Positions 44,425-57,373 of a DNA stretch of 64,000 nt are shown piece after piece (positions within the stretch are counted from its first letter, which is position 1; each line of letters begins with the position of its first letter). This DNA comes from Odiellus spinosus (lineage: Eukaryota; Arthropoda; Arachnida; Opiliones; Phalangiidae). Under the pieces are notes generated by a model that was given only the letters and a program-made list of their open reading frames with translations, was not told the origin of the DNA and searched no databases. The translations under genes and the position numbers were made by a program. The DNA lies in contig OY987232.1 of assembly GCA_963920705.1 (NCBI GenBank), positions 13,827,726 through 13,891,725 of the forward strand, read 5' to 3'.

Positions 44425-46105
44425 TGTGCGAGCCTTAAATTTCAGGCTTTGAGCCGAGCTCGAGCTCTTGGAAATTTTCCTTATCAAGCTTCGAGCCGAG
44501 CTCGAGCCCTGAAAAATTTTCTGATCGAGCTGGGAGTCGAGCTTGAGCCCTGAAAAAATTTCTGATCGAGCTGGGAGCCGAGCTCGAGCCCAGAAAATGT
44601 TTCCTTATCGAGTCAGGAGTCGAGCTAGAGCCCAGAAATTATTTCCTTATCGAGCCAGGAGTCGAGCTAGAGCCCAGAAAATTTTTCCTTATCGAGCCAG
44701 GAGTCGAGCTAGAGCCCAGAAATTTTTTCCTTATCGAGCCGGGATTCGAGCTAGAGCCCAGAAAATTTTTCCTTATCGAGCCAGGAGTCGAGCTAGAGCC
44801 CAGAAAATTTTTCCTTATCGAGCCAGGAGTCGAGCTAGAGCTCAGAATATTTTTTCTTATCAAGCCAGGAGTCGAGCTAGAGCCCCGAAAATTTTTCCTT
44901 ATCGAGCCAGGAGTCGAGCTAGAGCTCAGAAAATTTTTCCTAATCGAGTCAGGAGTCGAGCTCGAGCTCGAGCCCAGAAAATTTTTCCTGATCGAGCCAG
45001 GAGTCGAGCTAGATCTAGCCCAGAAAATTTTTCCTTATCGAGCCTGGAGTCGAGCTAGAGCCCAGAAAATTTTTCCTTATCGAGCCAGGGAGTCGAGCTA
45101 GAGCCCAGAAAATTTTTCCGTATCGAGCCAGGGAGTCGAGCTCGAGCCCAGAAAATTTTTCCTTATCGAGCCAGGAGTCGAGCTAGAGCCCAGAAATTTT
45201 TTCCTTATCGAGCCGGGATTCGAGCTAGAGCCCAGAAAATTTTTCCTTATCGAGCCAGGAGTCGAGCTAGAGCCCAGAAAATTTTTCCTTATCGAGCCAG
45301 GAGTCGAGCTAGAGCTCAGAATATTTTTTCTTATCAAGCCAGGAGTCGAGCTAGAGCCCCGAAAATTTTTCCTTATCGAGCCAGGAGTCGAGCTAGAGCT
45401 CAGAAAATTTTTCCTAATCGAGTCAGGAGTCGAGCTCGAGCTCGAGCCCAGAAAATTTTTCCTGATCGAGCCAGGAGTCGAGCTAGATCTAGCCCAGAAA
45501 ATTTTTCCTTATCGAGCCTGGAGTCGAGCTAGAGCCCAGAAAATTTTTCCTTATCGAGCCAGGGAGTCGAGCTAGAGCCCAGAAAATTTTTCCGTATCGA
45601 GCCAGGGAGTCGAGCTCGAGCCCAGAAAATTTTTCCTTATCGAGCCAGGAGTCGAGCTAGAGCCCAGAAAAGTTTTCCTTATCGAGCCAGGAGTCGAGCT
45701 AGAGCCCAGAAAATTTTCCTTATCGAGTCAGTAGTCGAGCTAGAGCCCAGAAAAAATTTTCCTTATCGAGCCAGGAGTCGAGCTCGAGCCCAGAAAATTT
45801 TTCCTTATCGAGCCAGGAGTCAAGCTAGAGCCCAGAATATTTTTCCTTATCGAGTCAGGAGTCGAGCTAGAGCCCAGAAAATTTTCCTTATCGAGCCATG
45901 AGTCGAGCCAGAGCCCAGCAAAATTTTCCTTATCGAGCCAGGAGTCGAGCTAGAGCCCAGAAAATTTTTCCTTATCGAGCCAGGAGTCGAGCTAGAGCCC
46001 AGAAAAATTTTCATTATCGAGCCAGGAGTCGAGCTAGAGCCCAGAAAATTTTCCTTATCGAGCCAGGACTCAGGAGTCGAGCTAGAGCCCTGGATTTTGC
46101 TTATC
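44425..46105. repeat. 42-bp satellite with a 474-bp higher-order duplication
   Basis: About 40 copies of a 42-bp unit containing TCGAGCTAGAGCCCAGAAAA and TTCCTTATCGAGCCAGGAG. Variant-specific landmarks (GCCGGGATTCGAG; CTAGATCTAG; CAGAATATTTTTTC) occur twice about 474 bp apart, near 44740 and 45215, so a block of about eleven units was duplicated. The plus-strand frame is incidental (42 is a multiple of three). Confidence 0.96.
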
Positions 46106-46429
46106 GAGCATTTACAAGAAATAGATTTGTTCTTATAATATCTTACATTTTGCGTTAATGTGGCCTTAGTTTTCTCTACAATGCAAACCTATGTTGAATC
46201 AGATAAAATCTAATAGAGAAAATTAATTAAATTTTATAGAAAGACCACCCAATGAAACGGTAGTCACGATTTTCCCCATTAATCAAAATCTCTTTTAAAT
46301 TAATCTCCTCTACTTCCTTTGCTTGTAATAACATCCGACCGAATCCCAATCGACTAACACTTTTTTAAGATATTAACCTACAATCTTCAAACTATTAGGA
46401 CAATTTTTTTTAAATTGGACATTAATCTA
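46106..46429. other. nothing recognised
   Basis: No supported feature. Confidence 0.5.
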
Positions 46430-46888
46430 GTTTATATCCTATTAAAATTATATAAACAGACGCGAATAAAATGGATACGAATTAGACCCGGAGATTAAAT
46501 TTTAAGCTCGATTAATAAACAAATTACGCGTTTATTCAAACGGATAATGCGAAGATAAAAATATGACGTTTCTCGAAATCCGTGTAGAATGAAATGTAAT
46601 AATTATATTTTAATCTAAATTGAAAGGAACAGCGACTAAATTATTACATTCTAGCTTCGAGATCTTAATTTGGGTTAAAATCCGCGAAGAAACTCGAGTT
46701 TCTAATGTTTCTTATCGGCGAATGAATAACTCGTATAACAATGAGTACGAATTGTAAGTTTGCCGTTACATTCGGGTATACGTTAACTCGAATAAGAAAT
46801 GGATAATGTTTTTGCGAACGGATAATATCTGATTGACATTCACGATGGTCTTATTCAATTAATACAAGTTATACGAATTCCGATCTCT
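46430..46888 (+). mobile_element. hAT-like MITE, second subfamily, copy 3
   Basis: Ends TACGAATTCCGATCTCTA. The left end is not clear. Confidence 0.7.
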
Positions 46889-47294
46889 ATTAGCAATAAA
46901 TTTCAGATACAAGAAAGCAGCCTGAAACTACAGATATTTCATGATAATCGTAATAAATTAGTAGTATTGGAATTTACATAACTCGAAGGATAAATATGGA
47001 TATAAATATTTTAGTTTTTGAGATGAATATGATATCAGCAGATTAAATAAGTAACATCCGTGAGAAACATGACTAGGTCAACTGAACTTTGAAATTACAA
47101 TCAAATAGGCGCCTTGCTACGTCGGCACAATTTGGCTAGCAGTGTTTACTTAGTGGAAAGCTGTGTTTTCTAAATTTAAGTATCGCGTGCGTAAAGGAAG
47201 AGTACTACAATATTTTCGTGAGAAAGCAAGAAAGTTTCCCTTCCAGGCAAAATCAAGATCCAATTCAATTCCTCCCCCCAGGCAAAATCCAATT
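46889..47294. other. nothing recognised
   Basis: Borders the next satellite with diverged CAATTC-type units from about 47255. Confidence 0.5.
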
Positions 47295-49720
47295 CAACTC
47301 CTCCCCCAGGCAATACCCTAAAAAAAACATTCAATTCCCTGAATTTAACCCATTCAATTCCCTGAATTTAACCCATTCAATTCCCTGAATTTAACCCATT
47401 CAATTCCCTGAATTTAACCCATTCAATTCCCTGAATTTAACCCATTCAATTCCCTGAATTTAACCCATTCAATTCCCTGAATTTAACCCATTCAATTCCC
47501 TGAATTTAGCCCATTCAATTCCCTGAATTTAACCCATTCAATTCCCTGAATTTAGCCCATTCAATTCCCTGAATTTAACCCATTCAATTCCCTGAATTTA
47601 ACCCATTCAATTCCCTGAATTTAACCCATTCAATTCCCTGAATTTAACCCATTCAATTCCCTGAATTTAACCCATTCAATTCCCTGAATTTAACCCATTC
47701 AATTCCCTGAATTTAACCCATTCAATTCCCTGAATTTAACCCATTCAATTCCCTGAATTTAACCCATTCAATTCCCTGAATTTAACCCATTCAATTCCCT
47801 GAATTTAACCCATTCAATTCCCTGAATTTAACCCATTCAATTCCCTGAATTTAACCCATTCAATTCCCTGAATTTAACCCATTCAATTCCCTGAATTTAA
47901 CCCATTCAATTCCCTGAATTTAACCCATTCAATTCCCTGAATTTAACCCATTCAATTCCCTGAATTTAACCCATTCAATTCCCTGAATTTAACCCATTCA
48001 ATTCCCTGAATTTAACCCATTCAATTCCCTGAATTTAACCCATTCAATTCCCTGAATTTAACCCATTCAATTCCCTGAATTTAACCCATTCAATTCCCTG
48101 AATTTAACCCATTCAATTCCCTGAATTTAACCCATTCAATTCCCTGAATTTAACCCATTCAATTCCCTGAATTTAACCCATTCAATTCCCTGAATTTAAC
48201 CCATTCAATTCCCTGAATTTAACCCATTCAATTCCCTGAATTTAACCCATTCAATTCCCTGAATTTAACCCATTCAATTCCCTGAATTTAACCCATTCAA
48301 TTCCCTGAATTTAACCCATTCAATTCCCTGAATTTAACCCATTCAATTCCCTGAATTTAACCCATTCAATTCCCTGAATTTAACCCATTCAATTCCCTGA
48401 ATTTAACCCATTCAATTCCCTGAATTTAACCCATTCAATTCCCTGAATTTAACCCATTCAATTCCCTGAATTTAACCCATTCAATTCCCTGAATTTAACC
48501 CATTCAATTCCCTGAATTTAACCCATTCAATTCCCTGAATTTAACCCATTCAATTCCCTGAATTTAACCCATTCAATTCCCTGAATTTAACCCATTCAAT
48601 TCCCTGAATTTAACCCATTCAATTCCCTGAATATAACCCATTCAATTCCCTGAATATAACCCATTCAATTCCCTGAATATAACCCATTCAATTCCCTGAA
48701 AAAAAACCCATCCAATTCCCTGAAAAAACCCATTCAATTCCCTGAAAAAAATCCATTCAATCCCTGAAAAAAATCCATTCAATCCCTGAAAAAAACCCAT
48801 TCAATTCCCTGAGAAAAACCCATTCAATTCCCTGAAAAAAACCCATTCAATTCCCTGAAAAAAACCCATTCAATTCCCTGAAAAAAACCCATTCAATTCC
48901 CTGAATTTAACCCATTCAATTCCCTGAATTTAACCCATTCAATTCCCTGAATTTAACCCATTCAATTCCCTGAATTTAACCCATTCAATTCCCTGAATTT
49001 AACCCATTCAATTCCCTGAATTTAACCCATTCAATTCCCTGAATTTAACCCATTCAATTCCCTGAATTTAACCCATTCAATTCCCTGAATTTAACCCATT
49101 CAATTCCCTGAATTTAACCCATTCAATTCCCTGAATTTAACCCATTCAATTCCCTGAATTTAACCCATTCAATTCCCTGAATTTAACCCATTCAATTCCC
49201 TGAATTTAACCCATTCAATTCCCTGAATTTAACCCATTCAATTCCCTGAATTTAACCCATTCAATTCCCTGAATTTAACCCATTCAATTCCCTGAATTTA
49301 ACCCATTCAATTCCCTGAATTTAACCCATTCAATTCCCTGAATTTAACCCATTCAATTCCCTGAATTTAACCCATTCAATTCCCTGAATTTAACCCATTC
49401 AATTCCCTGAATTTAACCCATTCAATTCCCTGAATTTAACCCATTCAATTCCCTGAATATAACCCATTCAATTCCCTGAATATAACCCATTCAATTCCCT
49501 GAAAAAAAACCCATCCAATTCCCTGAAAAAACCCATTCAATTCCCTGAAAAAAATCCATTCAATCCCTGAAAAAAATCCATTCAATCCCTGAAAAAAACC
49601 CATTCAATTCCCTGAGAAAAACCCATTCAATTCCCTGAAAAAAACCCATTCAATTCCCTGAAAAAAACCCATTCAATTCCCTGAAAAAAACCCATTCAAT
49701 TCCCTCAGAAAAACCCGCTT
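47295..49720. repeat. 23-bp satellite array, 2.4 kb, with an 803-bp duplicated block
   Basis: About 105 copies of TTCAATTCCCTGAATTTAAC plus CCA, most of them identical. A block of poly-A variants (CCCTGAAAAAAAACCCATCC and neighbours) occurs at about 48640-48900 and again, with the same run of variants, at about 49445-49700. The offset is 803 bp, about 35 units. Confidence 0.98.
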
Positions 49721-50108
49721 ATGTTTTCACGATGTCGAACTTGTTTTAAAAAGTTGAAAAAAAAATCGATTGGAACGTTAGTTGGGAAATGAAGCGAGTA
49801 ATTATTGCCATCTGCTATCCTTAACCGCACCAATTAACGACTCGTATAAGTCAGGTATAAATTAAACGAGATAAAAAACGTTAGGAGTCTTTTGTTGGTG
49901 TCGTGAACCCCCATATGTCCACGCGATTACCATAATACCATCCCACATTTCATTCCCAAAGAGATATATTGCCGACAATCACGCTATCAAATATTCAACG
50001 AATTTATTTTGACGCCAAGTACAGGCGTAATACAGTTTAATTTAGGTATTTATTCGTAATCAACTCATTCAACATTTGCAGCACGAACAATGCTACGTTA
50101 CCTATTAT
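49721..50108. other. nothing recognised
   Basis: No supported feature. Confidence 0.5.
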
Positions 50109-50445
50109 CAGAAGTAGATGAAACCCTCCTTTGAAGTCTACTACTCTTATGTTCGATATAGCGCTCCTCTCTGTATGGGTAAAATTCACAATTTTACGAG
50201 ATCGGAGGGGTCCTACTTCATACCCCCCTGTCTACGGAAAATTGGAAATTCTCTCTCTCCACAAACTACGACGTTTTTTGACAAACTCCAAGGCTGCTAG
50301 AGATATTCGCTGGACGAACTCCCGATCCGAAAATATCTAGCGTTAGGAGGCGTACGAATCGCGCTTTTTGGAACTAACCCATACAGAGAGGGGTAGACAA
50401 GACCCGGGAGTAATAGACTTCAAAGGAGGGTTTCATCGGCTTCTG
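50109..50445 (+). mobile_element. MITE family A, complete copy
   Basis: 337 bp, CAGAAGTAG subtype, perfect 7-bp duplication CTATTAT. Confidence 0.93.
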
Positions 50446-50496
50446 CTATTATCTCTATGAATCTATAGCGTCAAACAAAAGTGGTATTACTGCCCG

Positions 50497-50645
50497 CCTA
50501 AATTTCGTCTCTCTCTACCGACTCACAATATCGAGGAAGAGTCCAAATAACTCTAGCCAGACAGGGGTGATGATTTTTTTGCTTATTTTTAAGTGATGTG
50601 CTATAACGTAAAACTGGACCTTTGCTGATAGTAATAAGCTACTTT
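50497..50645. mobile_element. MITE family I, right-end fragment
   Basis: CTGGACCTTTGCTGATAGTA preceded by CAGACAGGGGTGATGA, as in the other family I copies. Confidence 0.65.
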
Positions 50646-51673
50646 TAACTTTCCCTTGCTAGACAATGTGTCAAATTTCTCACGTAATATTATGTAATCA
50701 CATAAAATTATAAATTACTTCGTCTGCTTAATTTCATGTTTTATTTAACGGTCATAGATGATATTATAAGAGGAGGAGTTTGTTTATGGCATGTTGCCGT
50801 CGACGTCATCAGCTACGTAATAGCTCGTAAAGCTATAGCGCTCGTGAGCACCGAGCATTTCTTAAGCTTGTTTTTTCTACATCCAAGTGCGCGTGCGCGG
50901 TCGCTCTTTTGTTATAGGTTCAAAGAAGCTTCCCCTATCATAGTAGTGGTGACCACTTTCACTTATTTTCTTATCTTTTTACGCGTTTGTAGTCAGCGAA
51001 CACCTGTAGCAGTACCGCTGTTGGGTCAATAAACCTTAAAACCGTGCAAGCGCTCCAGGGGTGGTCAATCGGCTACGAGTAGTGGGGCTGAGATTTTCTC
51101 TGCTCACGTGATTTCGTGACGTAGTTAGCAACATTCGAACAAGACGTCGCAACCACAACTTTTTTTATAATATCATCTATTGGGTAGATAGGCCTATATG
51201 GCATTGCAAAAAAACGGACGACCCCAAGGCCTAGAGTGTTTTCAAGAACACTTGGGAAGTAGAAAAACAAAAGCTTCATAGGGATATGTAATATTTGACA
51301 ATGAAAGTAATAGTTCAAGAACATAATCTGAACAAAACGGTTAAAGATTCAAGGTCATTAATTAAAAGTCCAACGATTTTTTGCGATTTATTGAATTGAG
51401 TTTGTAACAATACAATGACACACGCTCAAAGCTTCGCCTCGCGTGTCACTATAGGTTTTGCAAAAATATCATGAGTGCTTTAATCGTTGTATTGTGCAAT
51501 ATAAACGTGTGTCTGATGGACAACAATACGCGGAATGGTGGGGGAGTTAGGGCCAATTTCCTGCGTAGACTTGACAATGGCCGAGAACGTGGCTTACTCT
51601 TACGCCATATGCCGCAATTACAATAAAGAATTTCATTCATTCTAAATATAGCCATATACCTATTTAATTATTT
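50646..51673. other. no supported gene; imperfect inverted ends at about 50750 and 51180
   Basis: ATAGATGATATTATAA at 50754-50769 has its inverse near 51166-51181, with GACGTC-containing sequence inside each. This suggests an old transposon of about 430 bp. The two frames of 83-98 codons have no recognisable features. Confidence 0.4.
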
Positions 51674-51734
51674 AAAGGGAGAATGCAGTGATTTTAAATC
51701 GTTTAAATAGGCCTAATCCACCAATAAAAAGTTT
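51674..51734. mobile_element. MITE family F, end fragment
   Basis: TTAAAGGGAGAATGCAG and AAATAGGCCTAATCCACC. Confidence 0.65.
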
Positions 51735-52192
51735 CATTCGAGTTAACTTATTCGAAGATAAAGTAAAAAACGTAATCCATATCCGTTTTTATCCAAAAAT
51801 GGCCTTATCTTAGAATATTATCCGCGTTATACGTTCGGATAAAAAAAAATTAAAAATTTATTTTCGTGAAAAATAACGAATAAAAAGATGATTTAAAATC
51901 TTAGTTTCGTCGTTTTATTTATATTCTTCGAATTAAAAGTCAATTTGAAATATTTTTCTTATATTTTAGACTAATTCTGGAAACGTGAATTTTCTTATCC
52001 ATCGTTATACGTTTGAATACGAGTAATTTGTTCGTAGATAAAGCGCTAAAGGTTTATCTTCGGGTAAACCTTTTAACGATTATACGAATATACAAATTTC
52101 ATTTTTTAGTTACAAACAATTTAACTGAAAATAAAATATCTGAAAATATACGAATAATAGAAGATAATGGATCGATCCGATTCCGAGCTCTA
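51735..52192 (+). mobile_element. hAT-type MITE, left-truncated copy
   Basis: From TTTCATTCGAGTTAACTTATT to CCGATTCCGAGCTCTA. Confidence 0.85.
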
Positions 52193-52383
52193 CCAATGTT
52201 ATATAATTATAATCCTGCTAATCTTGACCAAATTAAGATTAATTCCAACTTGGGTAAAATATATCATTCGAAGGTGTCTATCAAGATTTTAATCTGACAA
52301 GCAAGCAAGCTACCGTGGTGTTTATGATAGGGTAGCAATCTGGCACACCATTGTATTAATGAGATTAACACCCTTAGTCAGGT

Positions 52384-52728
52384 CATGGGCCAAGAAACGT
52401 GATACCAGGACATGACTTTTCTTAAAAAACCCGTCTCCTATCTGTAACACGCGTCTACTATCGCCGCCTTTTGACAAAAGCACGAAACTTCGGAACTACG
52501 TCACTTTAGGTACAAATATAAAGGTCACGTGATAGGGTATATTTTATAAATTTTAAACCGTCGTCTGCAAAAACGGAAATTCCGTCAGATTTTTGTACCC
52601 AATTTCCTTCCCTCCCCCTACCATTTCACCCCCATCACGAGCGTCGCCCGTTACAACTAGTGTCCGTCTGGGTTTGTACGTACGAAGCTGCGGCTGTTAT
52701 GTCCTGGTATCACGTTTCTTGGCCCATG
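52384..52728. mobile_element. MITE family C, complete copy with 7-bp duplication
   Basis: 345 bp with near-identical inverted ends of about 30 bp beginning CATGGGCCAAGAAACGTGAT. Perfect 7-bp duplication GTCAGGT at 52377-52383 and 52729-52735. No coding capacity. Single copy in the window. Confidence 0.93.
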
Positions 52729-52971
52729 GTCAGGTTTAAAGCGAGACATTTGATCAAGCAACAACAGTACAACGAGCTTCTTTGATTTGTATTTAATCCC
52801 ATAAAACCTACAGGTATAATCATAGTTTTGAGTGACACGGTTGTGTGGAATTTTTATAATATATATTTAAATTTGAATTTGCTGAAAATTCGAAGCTAGG
52901 CTTGATGAATATATGGGGTTTGTTTATTGTGAAATTAAAATGGAATTATCTTATAATATTACACATTTTAT

Positions 52972-53995
52972 TAGAGCTAGGAATCGGATATCCATTATCT
53001 TCTGTTATTCGTATATTTTCAGATATTTTATTATTCGGATAAATTGTAACTAAAAAATGAAATTTGTATATTCGCATATTGGTTTGTTCCCATTTCGCCC
53101 AAATATTTCGCCCAAAATTATCTATTCCCATTTCGCCCAATCCTACTTCACCCAAACGTATTATCATTTGGCCCAAAATTATCGATTCCCAATTCGCCCA
53201 AACCAAAATTTCCTTGTCCCAATTCGCCCAATCCCACTTCGCCCAATCGTTTTATCAGTTAGTAAAGAATTATCTATTCCCATTTCGCTCAACCTAAAAT
53301 TCCTTTTCCCGTTTCGCCTAAAATTGTTAGGTTAGAGATCAAGAGGATTTTGTTCGCATATGCCTTGGGTGTGGATTGGGCAAAATAAGAATTTGGTAAA
53401 AATGGAATTATGCGAAATGTGATTTGGCGAAATGGGAATTAGGGGAAATGGGATTGGACGAAATAGGATTGGGCCTAATAAATTGGGCTGATTGGGAATT
53501 GGGCCAGTTGGGATTGGGCCAGTTGAGTTTGGGCCAATTGAGATTGGGCGAAATGGGAATTGGGCCAAATGTTTTGGGCGAATCGGGGTAGAACCCGTAT
53601 AATTGCTAAATGTATAAGGTTTACCCGAAGATAAGAGTTTGGCGTTTTATCTACGAACAAATTACTCGTATTCAAACGTATAACGATGGATAAGAAAATT
53701 CAAGTTTCCAGAATTAAGTCTAAAATATAAGAAAAATATTTCAAATTGACTTTTAATTTCAAGATTATAAAGAAAACAACGAAACTAAGATTTTAAATCA
53801 TCTTTTTATTCATTATTTTTCACGAAAATAAATTTTGAATTTTTTTATCCGAACGTATAACGCGGATAATATTCTAAGATAAGGCCATTTTTGGATAAAA
53901 ACGGATATGGATTATGTTTTTTACTTTATCTGCGAATAAGTTAACTCGAATGAAAAAGAGTCTATTTTTAATTAAACAGATTTTTCATCAGAATT
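52972..53995 (-). mobile_element. hAT-type MITE split by a foldback-like element
   Basis: TAGAGCTAGGAATCGG end and family body to 53084, resuming at about 53598. The far end is truncated near 53995. Confidence 0.8.
53085..53597. mobile_element. foldback-like element with 14-mer words
   Basis: The left half repeats degenerate CCCATTTCGCCCAA words; the right half repeats the inverse (TTGGGCGAAATGGG, TTGGGCCAGTTGGG). The two meet at about 53330 beside GTTAGGTTAG. The frames on both strands come from the words. Confidence 0.8.
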
Positions 53996-54689
53996 TAATA
54001 TACCACCTAGAGTTTGAAATCAGCAGACAAAAACGAAGTTTGATTAAGTTTAATACTAAATTTTAAATGAATATAGTATGATACTTGTAAATTTTTGTAT
54101 TAAAAACACCGAAATGGTGTTGACACGTGGTAATTTATTATTATTGATAACAAAGTTTGATAAAACAAAATCATTTTCTCTACCGAAATTAAACTAGCAC
54201 TTTTTCTCTAGAGTTTTTTTTTTTTATCTACAACCCATTATCATTCGCTCGAGCTAAAAGTAGAGTTTAATATCGGAAAAAAACATAAATCAAAGCTTTA
54301 TTTTTCCCTGTAACTTGTGTAAATTATTATGACTAAACGCATGTAGGTCGCTGTACAAGACTATTTAATTCCAGACTTTTAGTTAATAATAGGAATTATT
54401 ATATGAATATGTAGGTGACATATTCGGAACTAGGTTTTACCATTGATTAGATTTACTTTTTTCCATAACAGATACGCTTAATAATCCAGTTTTTTTAAAT
54501 AGTTTGCAATATCATGGTTATATTACCGAAGGGTAGGTCAATCCTACGATTAACTACTAAGCCTTGGTCGAATAAAAGAAATTTAAATCCACGCGGAGTC
54601 TCCTTGATTTTTTTGTAAGTCACATACAATTGTCATTGACGTCACACCCGTGACGATTTTGACGTCAGAGTAACTTATATCTGCGTATC
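53996..54689. other. nothing recognised
   Basis: AT-rich. TGACGTCA-like motifs lie near 54640-54670, just left of the next array. Confidence 0.45.
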
Positions 54690-55690
54690 CCAATTTAGGT
54701 ATCCCAATTTGCGTATCCCTATTTGCGTATCCCTATTTGCGTATCCCTATTTGCGTATCCCTATTTGCGTATCCCTATTTGCGTATCCCTATTTGCGTAT
54801 CCCTATTTGCGTATCCCTATTTGCGTATCCCTATTTGCGTATCCCTATTTGCGTATCCCTATTTGCGTATCCCTATTTGCGTATCCCTATTTGCGTATCC
54901 CTATTTGCGTATCCCTATTTGCGTATCCCTATTTGCGTATCCCTATTTGCGTATCCCTATTTGCGTATCCCTATTTGCGTATCCCTATTTGCGTATCCCT
55001 ATTTGCGTATCCCTATTTGCGTATCCCGATTTGCGTATCCCGATTTGCGTATCCCGATTTGCGTATCCCGATTTGCGTATCCCGATTTGCGTATCCCGAT
55101 TTGCGTATCCCGATTTGCGTATCCCGATTTGCGTATCCCGATTTGCGTATCCCGATTTGCGTATCCCGATTTGCGTATCCCGATTTGCGTATCCCTATTT
55201 GCGTATCCCTATTTGCGTATCCCTATTTGCGTATCCCTATTTGCGTATCCCAATTTGCGTATCCCAATTTGCGTATCCCAATTTGCGTATCCCAATTTGC
55301 GTATCCCAATTTGCGTATCCCAATTTGCGTATCCCAATTTGCGTATCCCAATTTGCGTATCCCAATTTGCGTATCCCAATTTGCGTATCCCAATTTGCGT
55401 ATCCCAATTTGCGTATCCCAATTTGCGTATCCCAATTTGCGTATCCCAATTTGCGTATCCCAATTTGCGTATCCCAATTTGCGTATCCCAATTTGCGTAT
55501 CCCAATTTGCGTATCCCAATTTGCGTATCCCAATTTGCGTATCCCAATTTGCGTATCCCAATTTGCGTATCCCTATTTGCGTATCCCTATTTGCGTATCC
55601 CTATTTGCGTATCCCTATTTGCGTATCCCTATTTGCGTATCCCTATTTGCGTGTCCCTATTTGCGTGTCCCTATTTGCGTGTCCCATACC
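54690..55690. repeat. 14-bp satellite array
   Basis: About 71 copies of CCCTATTTGCGTAT. They are arranged in blocks that differ at one position: CCCTATT, then CCCGATT (from 55025), then CCCTATT, CCCAATT (about 55250-55560) and CCCTATT, and finally GTGTCC units. The unit has no stop codon in any plus frame and 14 is not a multiple of three, so all three plus frames stay open. That explains the three overlapping frames of 319-356 codons. Confidence 0.98.
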
Positions 55691-56368
55691 GAATAGGTAT
55701 GAAACTGGTTCCCGAAGCAGTTTCGAGAAATCGAATCAAATCCATTCGAGAAAAAACGGTTTCCCGTTCACACGATTAAGCGAAACGTCTTGAAACTATT
55801 TAAATCGATTCCATGGCCTATTATGAACGCAGCTCTATTGTCATATATTGAACATCGTCATAACGATAGTAAAATTGAATAAGGATTTCGAACCGCGAAA
55901 GTATTTCGATTTCGTTTGGTTCAGTAGACAAGATAATCGATGCCGGTTTGTTCAATGAAGAATGACGATTGTAAAGTTCGTCGCCAATTTTTTTAGGCAG
56001 TCTTTGTGTTATTTAAGCGTATTTTCTCACACTTCGAGAATTTAGGTTCGATTTATATGTACACTGACCTCGTCATTTTGAAGAGCTATTGATACACATG
56101 ATGGTCTGGTCAGTGGTCGACCCATATTTCAACATACTTAAAATGGATTTTCACGCTTTTGGAAATCACAAGAAAGAATGAAAACCTTTTTTCTACTTTC
56201 CTTTTCTGAAGCCATTCAAGCATTTATATTTTTTAAGACATTTTCACTAAAAACAGCATTGCATTACAAACAAATACAAGAGAATAAGAATTTCGTTAAA
56301 TAATGGGATAACACGTGATTAGGCGTAGAGCTTGACGATTGGATAAAATTGTCCAATATAATTATCAC
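55691..56368. other. nothing recognised
   Basis: No supported feature. Confidence 0.5.
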
Positions 56369-56705
56369 CAGAAGCCGATGAAACCCTCCTTTGAAGTCTA
56401 TTACTCCTGGGTCTTGTCTACCCCTCTCTGTATGGGTTAGTTTCAAAAAGCGCGATTCGTACGCCTCCTGACGGTAGATATTTTCGGAGCGGGAGTTCGT
56501 CGAGCGAATATCTCTAGCAGCCTTGGAGTTCGTCAAAAAAAAGTCGTCGTTTGTGGAGAGAGAGAGTTTCCAATTTTCCGTAGACAGGGGGTATGAAGTA
56601 GGACCCCTCCGATCTCGTAAAATTGGGAATTTTACCCATACAGAGAGGAACGCTATATGGAACATTAGAGTAGTAGACTTCAAAGGAGGGTTTCATCTAC
56701 TTCTG
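56369..56705 (-). mobile_element. MITE family A, complete copy
   Basis: 337 bp. Flanks TTATCAC and TTATCAA, a 7-bp duplication with one change. Confidence 0.9.
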
Positions 56706-57373
56706 TTATCAAAGGTAAATCATGCTTCAAGTTTACAACAAGGCATATTAGGATTGGTACGTGGTTCTGAAAGTTTTGTCGTCAGAGCTTTCGCCCGAGG
56801 AGAGAGGGAATTCGAAACCTCCCTCTAGTGGTTGAGATTGGAACTAATTAGGCGGTGCTAATATCGCGCTGAACTTTCTAGACGTTTACGGGGGTGAAAA
56901 TGTATCGGAAAACCACTCTCCCCACTCTCTAGCGAAACGAAGGAGCGTGTCTCGCCCGGCCGTCGCGATTTCGAGTCTGATTTACTCTAGTAAGAATATA
57001 CTGAGCTTGGCCGCCTTTCCCTACAAATTTCGGAATACTTAGGGTGAAACCATAGACTGAGAAAATCGGACTCAGTTCATTGTCACCCGCAGTATGTCTT
57101 ATAAACTTGAAGGATGATTTACTTATGCTATTATCAAGAAAAAAATATATACATTTATCTATAAGGAATTTATAACCGCTTCTAGAAATTTAAAGTTTGT
57201 TTATAAAGAATTTGGGTTCAAATTAATCGATTATCCACGATTATTCGCTAATTCTGGTTTATTTAGACTCATAATTGATATTTCGAATTATTTTAATGAT
57301 AGAATTTATAAAAAATACCATAGAAATTGTTCTAAATCATATTTGCCTAATATTTTGAAGATATTCGTGGAAG
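56706..57373. other. nothing recognised
   Basis: GC-richer near 56760-57020 but no protein-like frame. Confidence 0.45.

Noticed and set aside
44543..45058. Arg-rich repetitive frame in the 42-bp array
   Set aside because: Produced by a satellite whose period is a multiple of three; frames are broken by length variants in neighbouring units.
52946..53675. Frames encoding NWD/PISPI-type repeats
   Set aside because: They come from the 14-mer words of a foldback-like element inserted in a MITE.
54709..55793. Three overlapping plus-strand frames of 319-356 codons
   Set aside because: They are a 14-bp repeat with no stop in any plus frame. Three equally long frames in one array show there is no coding selection.
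56264..56828. Frames of 60-139 codons encoding SLSTND or REREFQFSVDRG stretches, recurring across the window
   Set aside because: They are the body of the family A MITE. The same peptides recur at every copy and are broken in many.
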